From assembly GCA_014549065.1 (NCBI GenBank), contig JACDOX010000038.1:775983-839982 (forward strand): DNA of 64,000 bases, given 5' to 3'. This document shows, piece after piece, positions 23,001 through 33,375 of this stretch. The notes under the pieces were generated by a model. That model was not told the origin of the DNA. It was given only the letters and a program-made list of their open reading frames with translations, and did not search any database. Every line of letters starts with the position of its first letter. Within the stretch, counting starts at the first letter, position 1. The translations under genes were made by a program, and so were the position numbers. Origin of the DNA: Cardinalis cardinalis (Eukaryota > Chordata > Aves > Passeriformes > Cardinalidae).

Positions 23001-26000
23001 ACTGTTGGATATAAGGAACTTGTTAATGTAAATGCAAAGAGCTGTGATGAAGTAGCTTTGCTGGTCAGGGGATACCTGCAGTACCCATCCTCCCAGTTCA
23101 TNTGGCTTGTGTGCATTCCACCATCTGTCTTTCTGCTCCTATCACAAAAAGACCTTTGCCNCCTTTATCTACCAAATTTCTTGTCTCATATCACCTCCCT
23201 CTGTGAAGTAGAGCTTCTTATACCCTGCATCTTCTGTGTGATTCTGCAGCTGCACCCTGCTCTCTGTTCAGTCAGAGTATGTTTTGAAGGGTGTATGCAT
23301 TTCTGCCACTATATTCTGCACTCCTGTATTTTAGTTTTCTCAAGGCTCTTTCCAGGGTTAAAAATACAGCAGGGTTCCACTCTCACTGTGAACCTTTTGC
23401 CTTCTTTCTTACAGATACAGGATACATAAATACCTCTTACAGCTGGGAAATCCTCGTTACCCTTACTGTTCTTCTGGCTGTATTGAGCATCACCGCAACA
23501 GCTCTGCTNCTGTGGAAAAGAAAGGCAAGTAGTAACCAAATACAAAGTAATACCTGATGCACTCTAGGAATTAATTCCATTTTTTTCTAACTTGGCTGAA
23601 TTGGAAGTTCCTATGCTGAAATTTTCCATGCTGAGTGTCTGATCCAGTTTATTTTCATAAGTTTTTCTTAGACAAAAAAAGATTACCGGAAAGACAAAAT
23701 GAGTAAGTGATTTTCCCATTAAAGAAATTCTGGCANTCCTTTTGACTACAGCATGCTCTGCTTTAGAGCAAGGATTTGACACAGGGCAAGAAGGCACACT
23801 AGCAGTGTGCTGGCCGTGAGAATATTCAAGGAGATGTAGCCTNGTGATGGGATTTTGGAGAATTGCAGTTTGTGCATACTCAGTCATGGCTTTTTTCAAT
23901 TTACCAGTTCAGTTGCCTAAAACCTCTGTGAAGGGGCCAGTTAGACGAGTAATGTCCTGTGCACTCGAGCAAATCTGTTACAACCCTGATGGCAGGACTT
24001 TGCCTATTTCTAATCCTCTTTCAAGATGGAAGTTACTCTTTCAAGGAGGCTGCAGCTGCATTCCTGAGCTCGGGCAGCATAGCAAAAAAACTCTGCTGTG
24101 TTTTTTTGTGGTTGGGGATGGGGACCAAAGCNTTGGGCATCTGTGTGGCAAAGAAAACACTAAGAGACAGAGTGAGAAGGCAAGGGTCAGGGCAAGGATG
24201 CCAAGGAAGCTTGTGTGAAAATTACAAATAACTGTGGGAGGAAAAAAAAAAGATAAAGGGACGAGGATCAGACTGTACAATCTCCAGGGACACCTTCCAT
24301 TAGCAGTGGTTGTGTGAGGCTGGAACAATGAGCCTTAGGGGGGAAACTGGGACTGGAATCTGGAGTGAGGAAGCACTAGGAGGGTCTTAAGACGGGATTG
24401 ACAGAACCTCTTGGGTCACCAGACTAGTGTCCCAGGTTGGGACCAGATTCCAAGGAAGTGGAATCTGGGAAGCTGACAGCAAAGGGGATACCAGGAGTGG
24501 GGAAGAAAGGATTTGAAGAGTGGGAGAAGAAAAGCCAAAAGCAGAGCTAGAAGATCTGCATGAGATGGACCCTGTGGAAAAACCATCCGGAGTCATGATA
24601 TTGGAATCCCTGTTGTTTGAGGAAAACCTACTGCTTCTAGTACTGCCACCCTCAGGTGTTCAACAGCATCATCTGCATTCTTCCAGAAATCTCAAGGCTG
24701 GCCTAAAAATACCCTTACCTCTTCTAGAATGGAATGTGGGATTGTTGGTTTCTGGGTAGAGTGTGCCCCATAAGTCCTTGAAGCTGCTCTCTACCACTGC
24801 AACAGCAGACTCTGTGCATGCTCTTTTATGTGGAGGCTGTGCTCTGTGTACAGTCCTTTGACTCCAAGGAGCATCAGGTTTCAGCACACACAGTCAGAGA
24901 TCACCAGGCTGAAAACAGAACGGCAGCAGTTGGCAGCCCAGCTAATCTCGTGAGACTTACCTTGCAGGCAGTCTGACGTGGGGGAGGAGTGTAAGAGGCA
25001 AAGGGAGTCAGCTGGAGACAGGCCCCCATCTCTGTTTGCCTAGAGAGTGTCTCTGTGGGGATGAGGGGGGGAGGCACTGTCACGGCTCACCAACTGGCAT
25101 GTCTGGGTTTTGAGGTGGGCCAGTGAATCTTAGACTTATGGCCTCTCCTTGGGGTCTGAAGAGATTGTGCAGTCATTACATTTGCCCTCCTGCAGAACGC
25201 AGCCCATATTTCTCACCACAGCTTGCTCAGACCTGCTGGTTTAAAAATGTTTATCTTTAAGAGAAGCTATTTAGCATCCTCCTTAGTTACTAATGGACTG
25301 GAAAGCAGTTTGTCGTTTTCATGTGATGTGAATATAATCATCCCACTTCTTTCTGAATTAGAACAGAGATACTTAGCAAAGCCTTCTGCCTTTTCTGCCT
25401 CTTCTCTTGCTTGCTGAGCAGAGCTAAAACCCTTCTCTGTGTGTGCATGGAATGTGTTCAAGGAGAACTCATCTGATGCAAGAAACATTCAGACAAAGGG
25501 ACCTTCTTCCTTCAACTCCATGCTGGACTTGTACATCCGTGTATCTCTGACTAGATGTCACCATTAATGATTGTCTGGTGCTCTTCTGTAGACTCTTTGT
25601 ATTAGGAAAAGCTTCCCTNCCAAATCCTGATAAAAGTAATTGCATTTTGCCTCTCTGAAATTCCTTTCTGCACTATGGCCAGTGCCCTGCTTTACTCCCT
25701 GTCCTATAGCGTTCTTTTGTGCTGCTTAATACTTATACCCTTCAGCCAGTAAGGTTTTGGTGGTAAAAGTGCTTTATATGTACACACAGAGCCCAGTTCT
25801 CCTTTCCACTGCTCCAGTGTAAGTCACTGGATTCTACACTTAACCATGCAGTGAGGAAAGTGTTGTACAGACAATGCCAAAACTCTTTCTCATGGAAGCA
25901 TTCAGGAGGTGTGCAAACAGCTGGCTTTGATATTACACTGGTATTCATTTTAGCTTTGGGGACATGTGGTTTTCTCCAAATATGTCATTTGGTGTCTTGC

Positions 26001-29000
26001 CCTGAGCAGGTGTTGTGCCCTAGAAGGAACCAGCCAAATATCCTGGGACAGAAGGTGGAAACACAGCTCCCTTCAGCCAGCCCACCACCACTACCACCTC
26101 CTGTCTATGATGTGAGTACCAGAATCACCCTTCATCTCTTCTATCCACAGCATGGTACAACCCTTCCTTTCCCTGCCATGCTACAGACAGTGCCAGTGTC
26201 ATGATGTGAAACAGAAGCAATACCTCCATACCGGCCTGCTCTTGGTGACCTTGCCCTGNTTAGCCTCTCTCAGGACTGGGTGCNTCTCCATCCTGTTCCC
26301 GGTCATGGCCTCCCCAGTGCCCAAACCTTGCCCCATGCCCTGCTGAGCAGCACCTTTCCCTCTGCCAGCAGCACAGAGCAGCAACTGTGGGGCCAAGAAG
26401 GGTGGTAGAGGTAGAAGAGTCTCCAAAAGTCAGGAAGGAAGAGGGACTCTCAGCCCCACTTTATACTTCAGTGTCATGGGGCCATGGCCTTCCCAGTTGG
26501 AGAATGATGCCTCAGCAAAGGGGCAGAGACACGATACCCTGACCAACCCCCAGCTGTTTTGGGCCTCTGCTGTGGCACCTTCTCTGGCATCAGTGTCACA
26601 GACACTGCAGTCCTGAGCAGAACACTAGCTAGCAGGGGGAAATGGGCAAGGAGAAAGTCAAGGGAGGCTTTTTTTGAAGCATTTCCCTTTTCATTGTATA
26701 GGATCTCCTTTTCCATTTCCCAAACTGTTCTCACTCCTTGAGCCCAGTAGCCGCAGTGTCATAGGTAGTACGATTGAAGTGGTTCCCCTGAAATGTCAGG
26801 CTAGACCTCAGCTACCTCAAGTAACCATGACTCCTAATCCCATTTACAACCTGTACAGCTCCATTTTATATGGATTCCTTTTTCTCCTTTTACTCCCATG
26901 GGATGGCTGCTCCACTAAGAAGGAAAGGGTTTGTTGGTTTTTTTTTTCTTGTGAAATGTGGGACCAACAAGGAGGAATAAAATGAAAGTGAGTAGAGAAG
27001 GATGTTGCCTGCATATTAGGAAACCTTTCTGTCTGTGAGGTCTATAAGGGCTGGAAAAGTCTCTCCAAGGAAAACCTGTGAGCTCTGCTGCATTAATCAT
27101 TTAAACTAAACAAAGCGAAGCTCTAGAGAATGTACTACAGAGAGGAGCCAAGATCTGCCAGGGAGGCAGGAGACCTGATCAGGGGCAGATACCTTCAAGA
27201 GGATGGGCCTGCCCCTTCTCATTCTCACTCTGGGGGGGAGGAAGGGCACCATTTTGTGGCCCTTTAATTTTTGGAGTAGCAGTTTAAAAGAGAGCACTAT
27301 GTATTGTATGTGATATGTTTATTCTGGGCAAAAGGCAATGCTTTGGGTAAAGGAGGTTGCAGGTTATAAACCTTTTCATTTGTATGAAGTAATTTCTTTT
27401 TAATTCAGGCTTATAAAAATCCGAATGGGTAGTTTCCTGCTGAAGTGGATGATTTCTGCAAGGAGACAAAAAAAAATCAAATCCATTTCTCGCTCAGTCG
27501 GCCTCGTCATGCATCCTTAGCTCCATCTTAATTACATGTTTCATCATGTTATTCTGTTCAGGCTCCACTAAGGCTAATATAGCAAGCCAGCAGAGCCAGC
27601 CTTAGGCACAGGCAATCCCAAGAGCTGGCTGAGCCCCTGTGCTTGCAGGAGCCCTATGGACCTGGCCCAAGCAGCCTTCCTGTGGAGCCTGTTAACCAGA
27701 CACCAGCTGTTCAGGGCTCCTGGCCAGCCCGGTGTGCAGGGCAGGTGGCTTGGCCCTCTGTGGCAGGGCTGCAAGCAGCCTGGGACCACCCTGCATGCTG
27801 GGGGTACAAGTCTGCCCACGGGAGTTTCCTGCTGTGGAGCAACTGTTGCAGTGGGGGGGGGCTTGAAGCAGCAACTCCTGTTTCAGACAAGGCAGAGGCT
27901 GAGAGCAGGGCTGTGATGTGGAGAGCAGCAAGCNCAGCCCTGCAAGGCATAATGGGCAGGGGAGGAGAGAGGGTGAGAGCCCTGGGATGGAAACTTGCAT
28001 TGGATGGGCCCTCAGGACAGATGAAGGGAATAGAAAGTTGACAGATCTTATTTCCTTTGAATGATAACTCGGTGCTCCATAGCTAAATTTCACTGGGGCT
28101 CTGCATGGNGTAAATTCAGCCCTGCAAACTGTGTTTGAAACTAGGTGAGTTGTGAAAATCTATTGGTAGGTGTTGAACTCAGTGCTTAATTCATGGGGAA
28201 GGGAAAAATCTGTGATCAGCATTGGGGTAATCTAAGGNGAGGAAAAAAAGGAAGGACAAGTGAGAAGTACCTCCCAGTGATGAGATAAAGAAGGAGGTCA
28301 GAGATCAGGAGCTGGACAGGAGACCAGCACATGCTAGCTATGTTGTCTGTGTGGGGAAGTAAGAGGTAAGAGTTTGGAGGAAGGTGAGGCCAGGGAAGCA
28401 CAATGTCCTCCCTCCCTGAAGCTGAGAGCAGAAGCAAGAGGAGGCAGCGCTGCACATCAAAGTAACAGACGNTTTTGGAGCTGGCTGGCACAGCTCATTA
28501 AATGCTGTGTGTTATCCTACATGGCAGCAAGGCTCATCCCTGCTGTGGGAAGGGTCCTAACACACCTTCTGCAAAGCTGTCNTGCTGAACATTCCTGGGA
28601 GAAAATACCTTCCCCAGTGGCTCTTCTAGGTGCCACTATGTATTTTGTGGTCCCTGGGGGTGGCTGTATGCAGTGAAAAACCTACAAGGTAGAAAAAGCC
28701 TGGTAATAAGGGGGCAGCTGGGAACCCACTTTGTTCTCTCACTGCCTTCCTTGACCTCTCTGTCCTCCTGCATCTGTAGAGTAGCTTTACCTCACTGCAC
28801 TGCCTAGAACCAGACCTGAATATCTTCTGACTTCCAGCTTAGCTGCTCAGTTAANGAGCAGCTTGGAAATAACAATCTGAGGGACTTGCTTCATCTGCTT
28901 TACACTTCAAACCAGCTTTTTTCAGCAGCAAACAGAACTCCTGCAGTGCAGGTGCAGTCAGGTTCCAGAGCACAGGAGCTTTTCCAGGTGTGAGGGAGAC

Positions 29001-32000
29001 AGGAGGCTGTTCAGGGATGGGAAGGCATCTGTGGGGAGGAGAGTGGCCTGTGTGCCTTCATTGTGACAGTAGCAGGTGATCAGTGACCAAGTAAAGGTAA
29101 TTAACTTGCAAATGGTGGTTGGAGATACCAGCTCTCCAACTGACCAAAAAGGACCAGCATTGTTAACAGCCTGCATGGGAAGAAGGCGTGTGGAGGGAAG
29201 GGAATCTTTTCTAGCAGTTAAACACCTTGCTTGCAAGTAGCTTCAGGCTGGAGTAGAGAAAGAGGCTGCCTGTCCTGCCAAGGGGACATGGAGCCAGGCT
29301 TCTGGAAGCTCAGCACACAAGATGAGGTCCTCACTGTGGGCATCATAAAGAGAATTGAAAATGAGTGTGGGGAAATAGGATTTTCTGTGTGCACATGTGC
29401 ACATGCAAATGGNGGGGATGTCTGAGTAGGCAAAGCAGGTTTTGGGGAGCAGGAAGCAGACAGGTGAAATAATTTGACTGTTTCCAGAGTAGCAGTGGGA
29501 ATGTGAGAGCCATGTGGTGTGCCCCATTCCCTGTGGGCAGCTGATGTCTAAGCGCCTGTTTATTCCAAGGTTCATTCCCCAGTGCTGCTTCTGTATGCTC
29601 TGGCCCTATTCAAGGCACTGTCCTGCTGGCCATGATCCTTAAAGATGCTCAGTGTTTGCAACTCTGCATGAAATTATGAGGGTTCAAGTGATTGGCAGCT
29701 CCCAATGAAGCCTCCATGTTTTACTCATCCTTCTCACTGCATTACAGGGTGCCTGGCTCTCTCCACTAATACCATCTGCCCCTCTTGCAGCCAGAGCTCC
29801 TCCCATCTTCTTGTTGCCAGAGAAACAGCCACCTTGGCAACCTGCTGTCATCCTTGAAACACACATGGAAAAGTCCTCATGATTGTTATGTTTGATCCTT
29901 CAGGCAGATCTGGAATATCACTCAAACTGACATGCACCTCCTGTGACACGATTACCTGGGGGACAACGGGTGCATATGCATGCAGGGCGTGTGTGTGTTT
30001 CTCTGTGTAGCTGAGTGGGACCATGGTAATATTTGAGGGCCTGGNAGCATATGGATTTTTTTATTATTCTTTGCTCACACAAAGAAGAAAGGAGAGTTCT
30101 GGCTTGGGAAAAAAAAAACCCAACAGACAATAAATAGAAATTATATTCATTTTCTACAGCTTCTGTGATTCAGGACCCCCAGCCTCTCCTATTTTCTCAC
30201 CTCTGTGTCCCCAGAATAAACATGAACAAGAACTTGTGGTTGTCAGGCACCTAAACAGTCTTGGGTGGTGCAGAGCACTGCCTCTTACCTGTGGTCGCCT
30301 TGGTGCACAACTTTGCATTCTGGGACAATTTTGGAGCAGAGGGAGGCAGGGGCATTGGCATTCTCCACTGCATTACACGGGGTAGGCAACATCAAAGCCT
30401 GTCTCTGTAAGCCTGAAAAAAAGAAGGTGACGCTGCTGCACTGTAGGGATTTCAGGGGAAAAGGATTTTCTGTTTGCCCAAGTTAAGGTCAGGAACTTCA
30501 GCATTTTGGAGGTGGCAGGAGTCCCTAAAAAATGTCAGGCATGATATGGGGAGCAACCCAGTGGGTAATCAGTTATCTTAAACCTAAGTATTTTATTTAA
30601 CGCCTACTTTCTTTTCTCTTCTCTGTGCAGAGCCTGGATGTGCAGCAAGTTGATGTCTATTCTAGCCTCGAGAACAACACAAACAACCCACCACACAGAA
30701 AGAATCCTCCAGGGAAGGTAAGGGCCAAGGCTATGTTTTGGAAAGTTCCCATATGCCCTGGGCACCTGGGGGAAGAAACCCCACACAATCTCATGACCTA
30801 GCAGGCAGTAAATGTGTCTGCAGTCCCACCAAAAGGGGAAAATGAGATGAGACATGCACTCACCAGCTGGGCTGCACATGTAGCCTCTCTTCCCTCTTCC
30901 AGCAGAACCCTGGCTCCTGCAGCTCTACCAGTTCTGGCACTCATGGTTTTGTGCAGATGCTTTGCTGTGTGACGTGTGCTGGAAGGCACCGATGGGTTTG
31001 GCATCACTGCTCCCTCTGAACAAGACAGGCATTCATGAACAGTTGGGCAGGTGCTGGTCCTGTTATTGCCCTTTCCAGATTATTTAGGCAGCTGAGACAT
31101 CCTCTGGGCTGAAGGAATCTGTGCACCAGCAGCAGACCCCGAACACAACTTTCCTTTCACCAGCATTAAGCACCTGAGAGCCATTTCATGGTAGCAGAAG
31201 CTGAGATGTTTTGAGCAGAGGCTGGGCTTCCACAATCTCTACTGTCAGCTCTGGTGCTCAGGAAAAGGCGGTGTGGGTATGTTTTGGACTTGGATCTTCT
31301 TGTTGGGCTGAGAATTATGAGTGAGAGACAAGGAACTAAATTCACTCACAGTGAAAATAGAGGCAACTGGGAATATGCAGGTGTAAGTCAGTTGTGGGGG
31401 GCCACATGAAGCAGACCAGAGGCCCACACAGCCTTCTACCCTGCCTTTGGCAGGCATCAGCTGTTTCATATAGACAAAACTTGCATCAGGCACCCCAGGG
31501 AGCATTTCCTTCCTGTCCTCAGAACCTAATTTTTCTTTTCTTCTCCAGACCTTTTATCTGCTTAAAAAATGCATCCTCTTCCAATGCTAGAAAATGTTCC
31601 TGGAAAACATCTGCTGCTCTCTCCCATTAAAGTTCTTTTGGGGAGAGTTGCCTTGGTTGTACCAGCCTCCCTTTCATTAAGGACATGTGTCTAAGACATT
31701 TTCACAACTCTCACCTTTTAGGAAAAGGTGGTCTAAAATCAAGCAGCCCCCTTTGTGTCAGAGCTACTTGCTGTGTGGTCTGGTCCNGTGGCCACTGGCC
31801 TCCTGCAGTTACTGCTGTGACACCACCATGGTGGTGGNAGCAAAAGCAGTGGCAGGCTCCTGGTTATTGAGGGGAGGACGGGTTGTTCTGTATGGGCTTG
31901 TCTTATCTGATGCACTGGAAAAGACGGCATCCCTGCATTTGTGTTTTGCTGCATTTTGAATTATTTGGATAGGGGCCCTCTTTCTGATCCTGTTTATTCT

Positions 32001-33375
32001 TCTGTATACCTTTACCAGCTGCTCCCTCTGAAATGATTCAATCTGGATGGTAAATGAAGTATGTGTGGGGTTTTTCCCTACCAGGGAGCTGTCTAGACTG
32101 TGCTGAGTTGCTTTGTGTGGCCCACACCATTCAGCTGTTGCTTGGAGGGACAGAGGGTCTGTGAAACAGAGCAGCAACAAAGCAACAGCAGAGGAGCATC
32201 TGTGTGTGAGTGGGTCTGGCACTGGCAGCCTCAGCCAGGGTGGGGTAGAGGTCAAAGCAGAGATGGGAGAAAAAGAGGAGAAGGCAGAGAGGGGATGGAA
32301 TGAACTCTTACACTGAGAGCAGACAAGTCCAAGTGTCCTCAGTTCTTGTGCTGCTCTGGAGGAAGGGAAGTGTGAGTGGCAGGATCCCATGAGCTCNGCA
32401 CTGGAGAGTTTGCACTATCCGCTATGGTTGCAAGCACTTTGATCAGCTTCCCTCAGTTGTCCTGGGCTGTGACCACTTGAGACACTTGTCCTCCAGCTGT
32501 CTTTGCCAGAATCTAGGAGGGTATTTTTCCTAAGAGTGAGACTTGTGGGTCAGTGGGTGTGGCCTGTGAGTGGGAGCTGATTGCTGAATAGTGGCTCACT
32601 CTGCTTCAGAGGGTCCAACCCAGTCCTTTCTGTGGGAGACTGCACAACTGAGGGGGAGCTGTAAAGGGAAGCAGGGCAGAAAGCCTCTGAAAAGAGCATT
32701 TGTATGTTGTCACTCTGGACCGGTGGCCAGTTTGGATAGTAAGGGGTTAATCCTGCATGCTTTGGAGGTGCCTCCACTCAGCACTTTTGTAGTGTTTCCC
32801 TTTGGTGGTAGCAACAGAGAAAATGCTAGTGTAGGTAGGGCTTAGTTCAGCCGGTGGCATTTTAGCTGCTTGCTGTGTAACCTTGCTTACAGCAGGCCTG
32901 TGCCACACAGCACTTAAAATATCAGTCTGTCAGCGCCTTGTCTACACAAGGAACGGTCGTGAGGAATAGACTCAACTGTTGAAGAAACAGGATTGAGGAG
33001 GTCAGGGAATTCCTCCTTCAGAGAATCCAAAGTGATTTATTTTCTTACTGAGTCCAATTTTCCCTCCCCTCCCCGTCTGACAGTTTTTTTGGGGAAGAGT
33101 GACTGGTAAAGGAGGCATCTTTATCCCTTGGGCTGGATTAGTCACGTTCGNCTCTGGTGGAGCAGCATTTCTCACTGTAGTGGCTTCTGTTTCAGCAGAT
33201 CACTTATAGCCATTTCTAACAGAACAAATGTCAGTNTCTGCTTATTAAGAATTAATTCATCATCTTTTGAATAATTTTCCTCCATTTCTTTTTTCTCCTT
33301 TTNATCATTTTGCAGACACCTAAGAACCAAGAAACTCTAGAAGAATCCTCTGATACATTGTATGAGAATATCTAA
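19963..33375 (+). CDS. NFAM1: NFAM1, NFAT-activating ITAM receptor (complete, six exons)
   Basis: NFAM1 is a type I membrane receptor of immune cells. Its ITAM recruits Syk-family kinases and drives calcineurin/NFAT-dependent cytokine transcription. Coding exons are 19963-20017, 22061-22399, 23415-23524, 26010-26111, 30631-30717 and 33316-33375. They total 753 bases (250 residues plus stop), with phases agreeing at every junction (1, 1, 0, 0, 0). Visible in order: signal peptide 1-18; V-type Ig domain with C43 and C112 in TGTYYC; possible N-glycosylation at N87, N103 and N137; uncharged transmembrane helix 144-165 followed by KRK; proline-rich 189-199; ITAM YDSL 201-204, seven residues, YSSL 212-215; a final YENI 247-250. 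Human NFAM1 (about 270 residues) shares the layout, the Ig start and TGTYYC context, the transmembrane-KK junction and the YENL end. The N at 22099 leaves residue 32 undetermined; the N at 23509 is silent (CTN, Leu). Intron 3 appears to use a GC donor. Confidence 0.93.
22061..22399 (+). CDS. NFAM1: NFAM1 exon 2: Ig V-type ectodomain
   Basis: The exon is flanked by TTACAG (AG at 22059-22060) and GAG/GTAAGTG (GT at 22400). Its 339 bases encode residues 19-132, the entire Ig domain. The first core cysteine is in ISIPCK (C43). The second is in TGTYYCEVKW (C112). SISYYW corresponds to the human TVSYF strand. One exon per Ig domain with phase 1-1 boundaries is typical of this superfamily. Confidence 0.95.
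22575..22690 (-). repeat. MIR-like SINE fossil in NFAM1 intron 2
   Basis: The + strand reads like the reverse complement of a MIR: 'cccaatgcatagatgggga', then a gapped 'gaagagacagtaattta', then 'gggaatcaggatctat' and 'ctgagcactggatc'. Order and spacing match the core-to-tRNA end of MIR with strong divergence. Boundaries are approximate. Confidence 0.55.
23415..23524 (+). CDS. NFAM1: NFAM1 exon 3: stalk and transmembrane helix
   Basis: The acceptor TTCTTACAG ends at 23414. The 110 bases encode residues 132-168: DTGYINTSYSW stalk, hydrophobic helix and WKRK. Ending at 23524 (AAAG/GCAAGT) keeps phase 0, which exon 4 requires. That makes the donor a GC donor with otherwise ideal consensus. Reading through would add 11 codons and stop at 23555-23557, giving a receptor without an ITAM. 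Confidence 0.85.
25500..25740 (-). repeat. Possible CR1-type fragment in NFAM1 intron 3
   Basis: The + strand has the feel of a reverse-complement CR1 3' region ('tattaggaaaagcttccct' followed by an interrupted T/C-rich stretch and 'gcattttgcctct'). Divergence is high and I would not insist on it. Boundaries are approximate. Confidence 0.3.
26010..26111 (+). CDS. NFAM1: NFAM1 exon 4: juxtamembrane and proline-rich segment, first ITAM tyrosine
   Basis: The acceptor CCCTGAGCAG ends at 26009 and the donor GAT/GTGAGTA starts at 26112. The 34 codons (residues 169-202) encode a basic stretch and then SASPPPLPPPVYD. Y201 is the first ITAM tyrosine, and its motif YDSL is completed only by exon 5. 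The PPVY (198-201) is a PPxY motif overlapping that tyrosine. The human protein lacks this proline run as far as I recall. Exon 4 has weaker similarity than the others and was placed by phase, splice sites and the completed ITAM. Confidence 0.8.
26985..27200 (+). repeat. Old CR1-type LINE 3' fragment in NFAM1 intron 4
   Basis: The stretch begins 'gatgttgcctgcatattagg', continues 'aaacctttctgtctgtgagg', and has 'gggctggaaaagtctctcca' and 'ctctagagaatgtactacag'. These follow the order of the CR1 3' end of birds and turtles (array of 'atattaggaaa', 'ggaacaggctgcc', 'ctagataatact'). It is strongly diverged and non-coding. Confidence 0.5.
30631..30717 (+). CDS. NFAM1: NFAM1 exon 5: second ITAM tyrosine
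   Basis: The acceptor TCTCTGTGCAG ends at 30630 and the donor AAG/GTAAGG starts at 30718. The 29 codons (203-231) begin SL, which completes YDSL, and then DVQQVDV and YSSL. This parallels the human YTAL-seven-YACI arrangement. The rest (ENNTNNPPHRKNPPGK) is a polar spacer. Confidence 0.93.
33316..33375 (+). CDS. NFAM1: NFAM1 exon 6: C-terminal YENI and stop
   Basis: The acceptor TTTTGCAG ends at 33315. The 19 codons end in DTLYENI and TAA (33373-33375). Human NFAM1 ends in a matching YENL, so the third YxxI/L at the extreme C-terminus is conserved. Confidence 0.93.
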   Translation, partial: TPKNQETLEESSDTLYENI

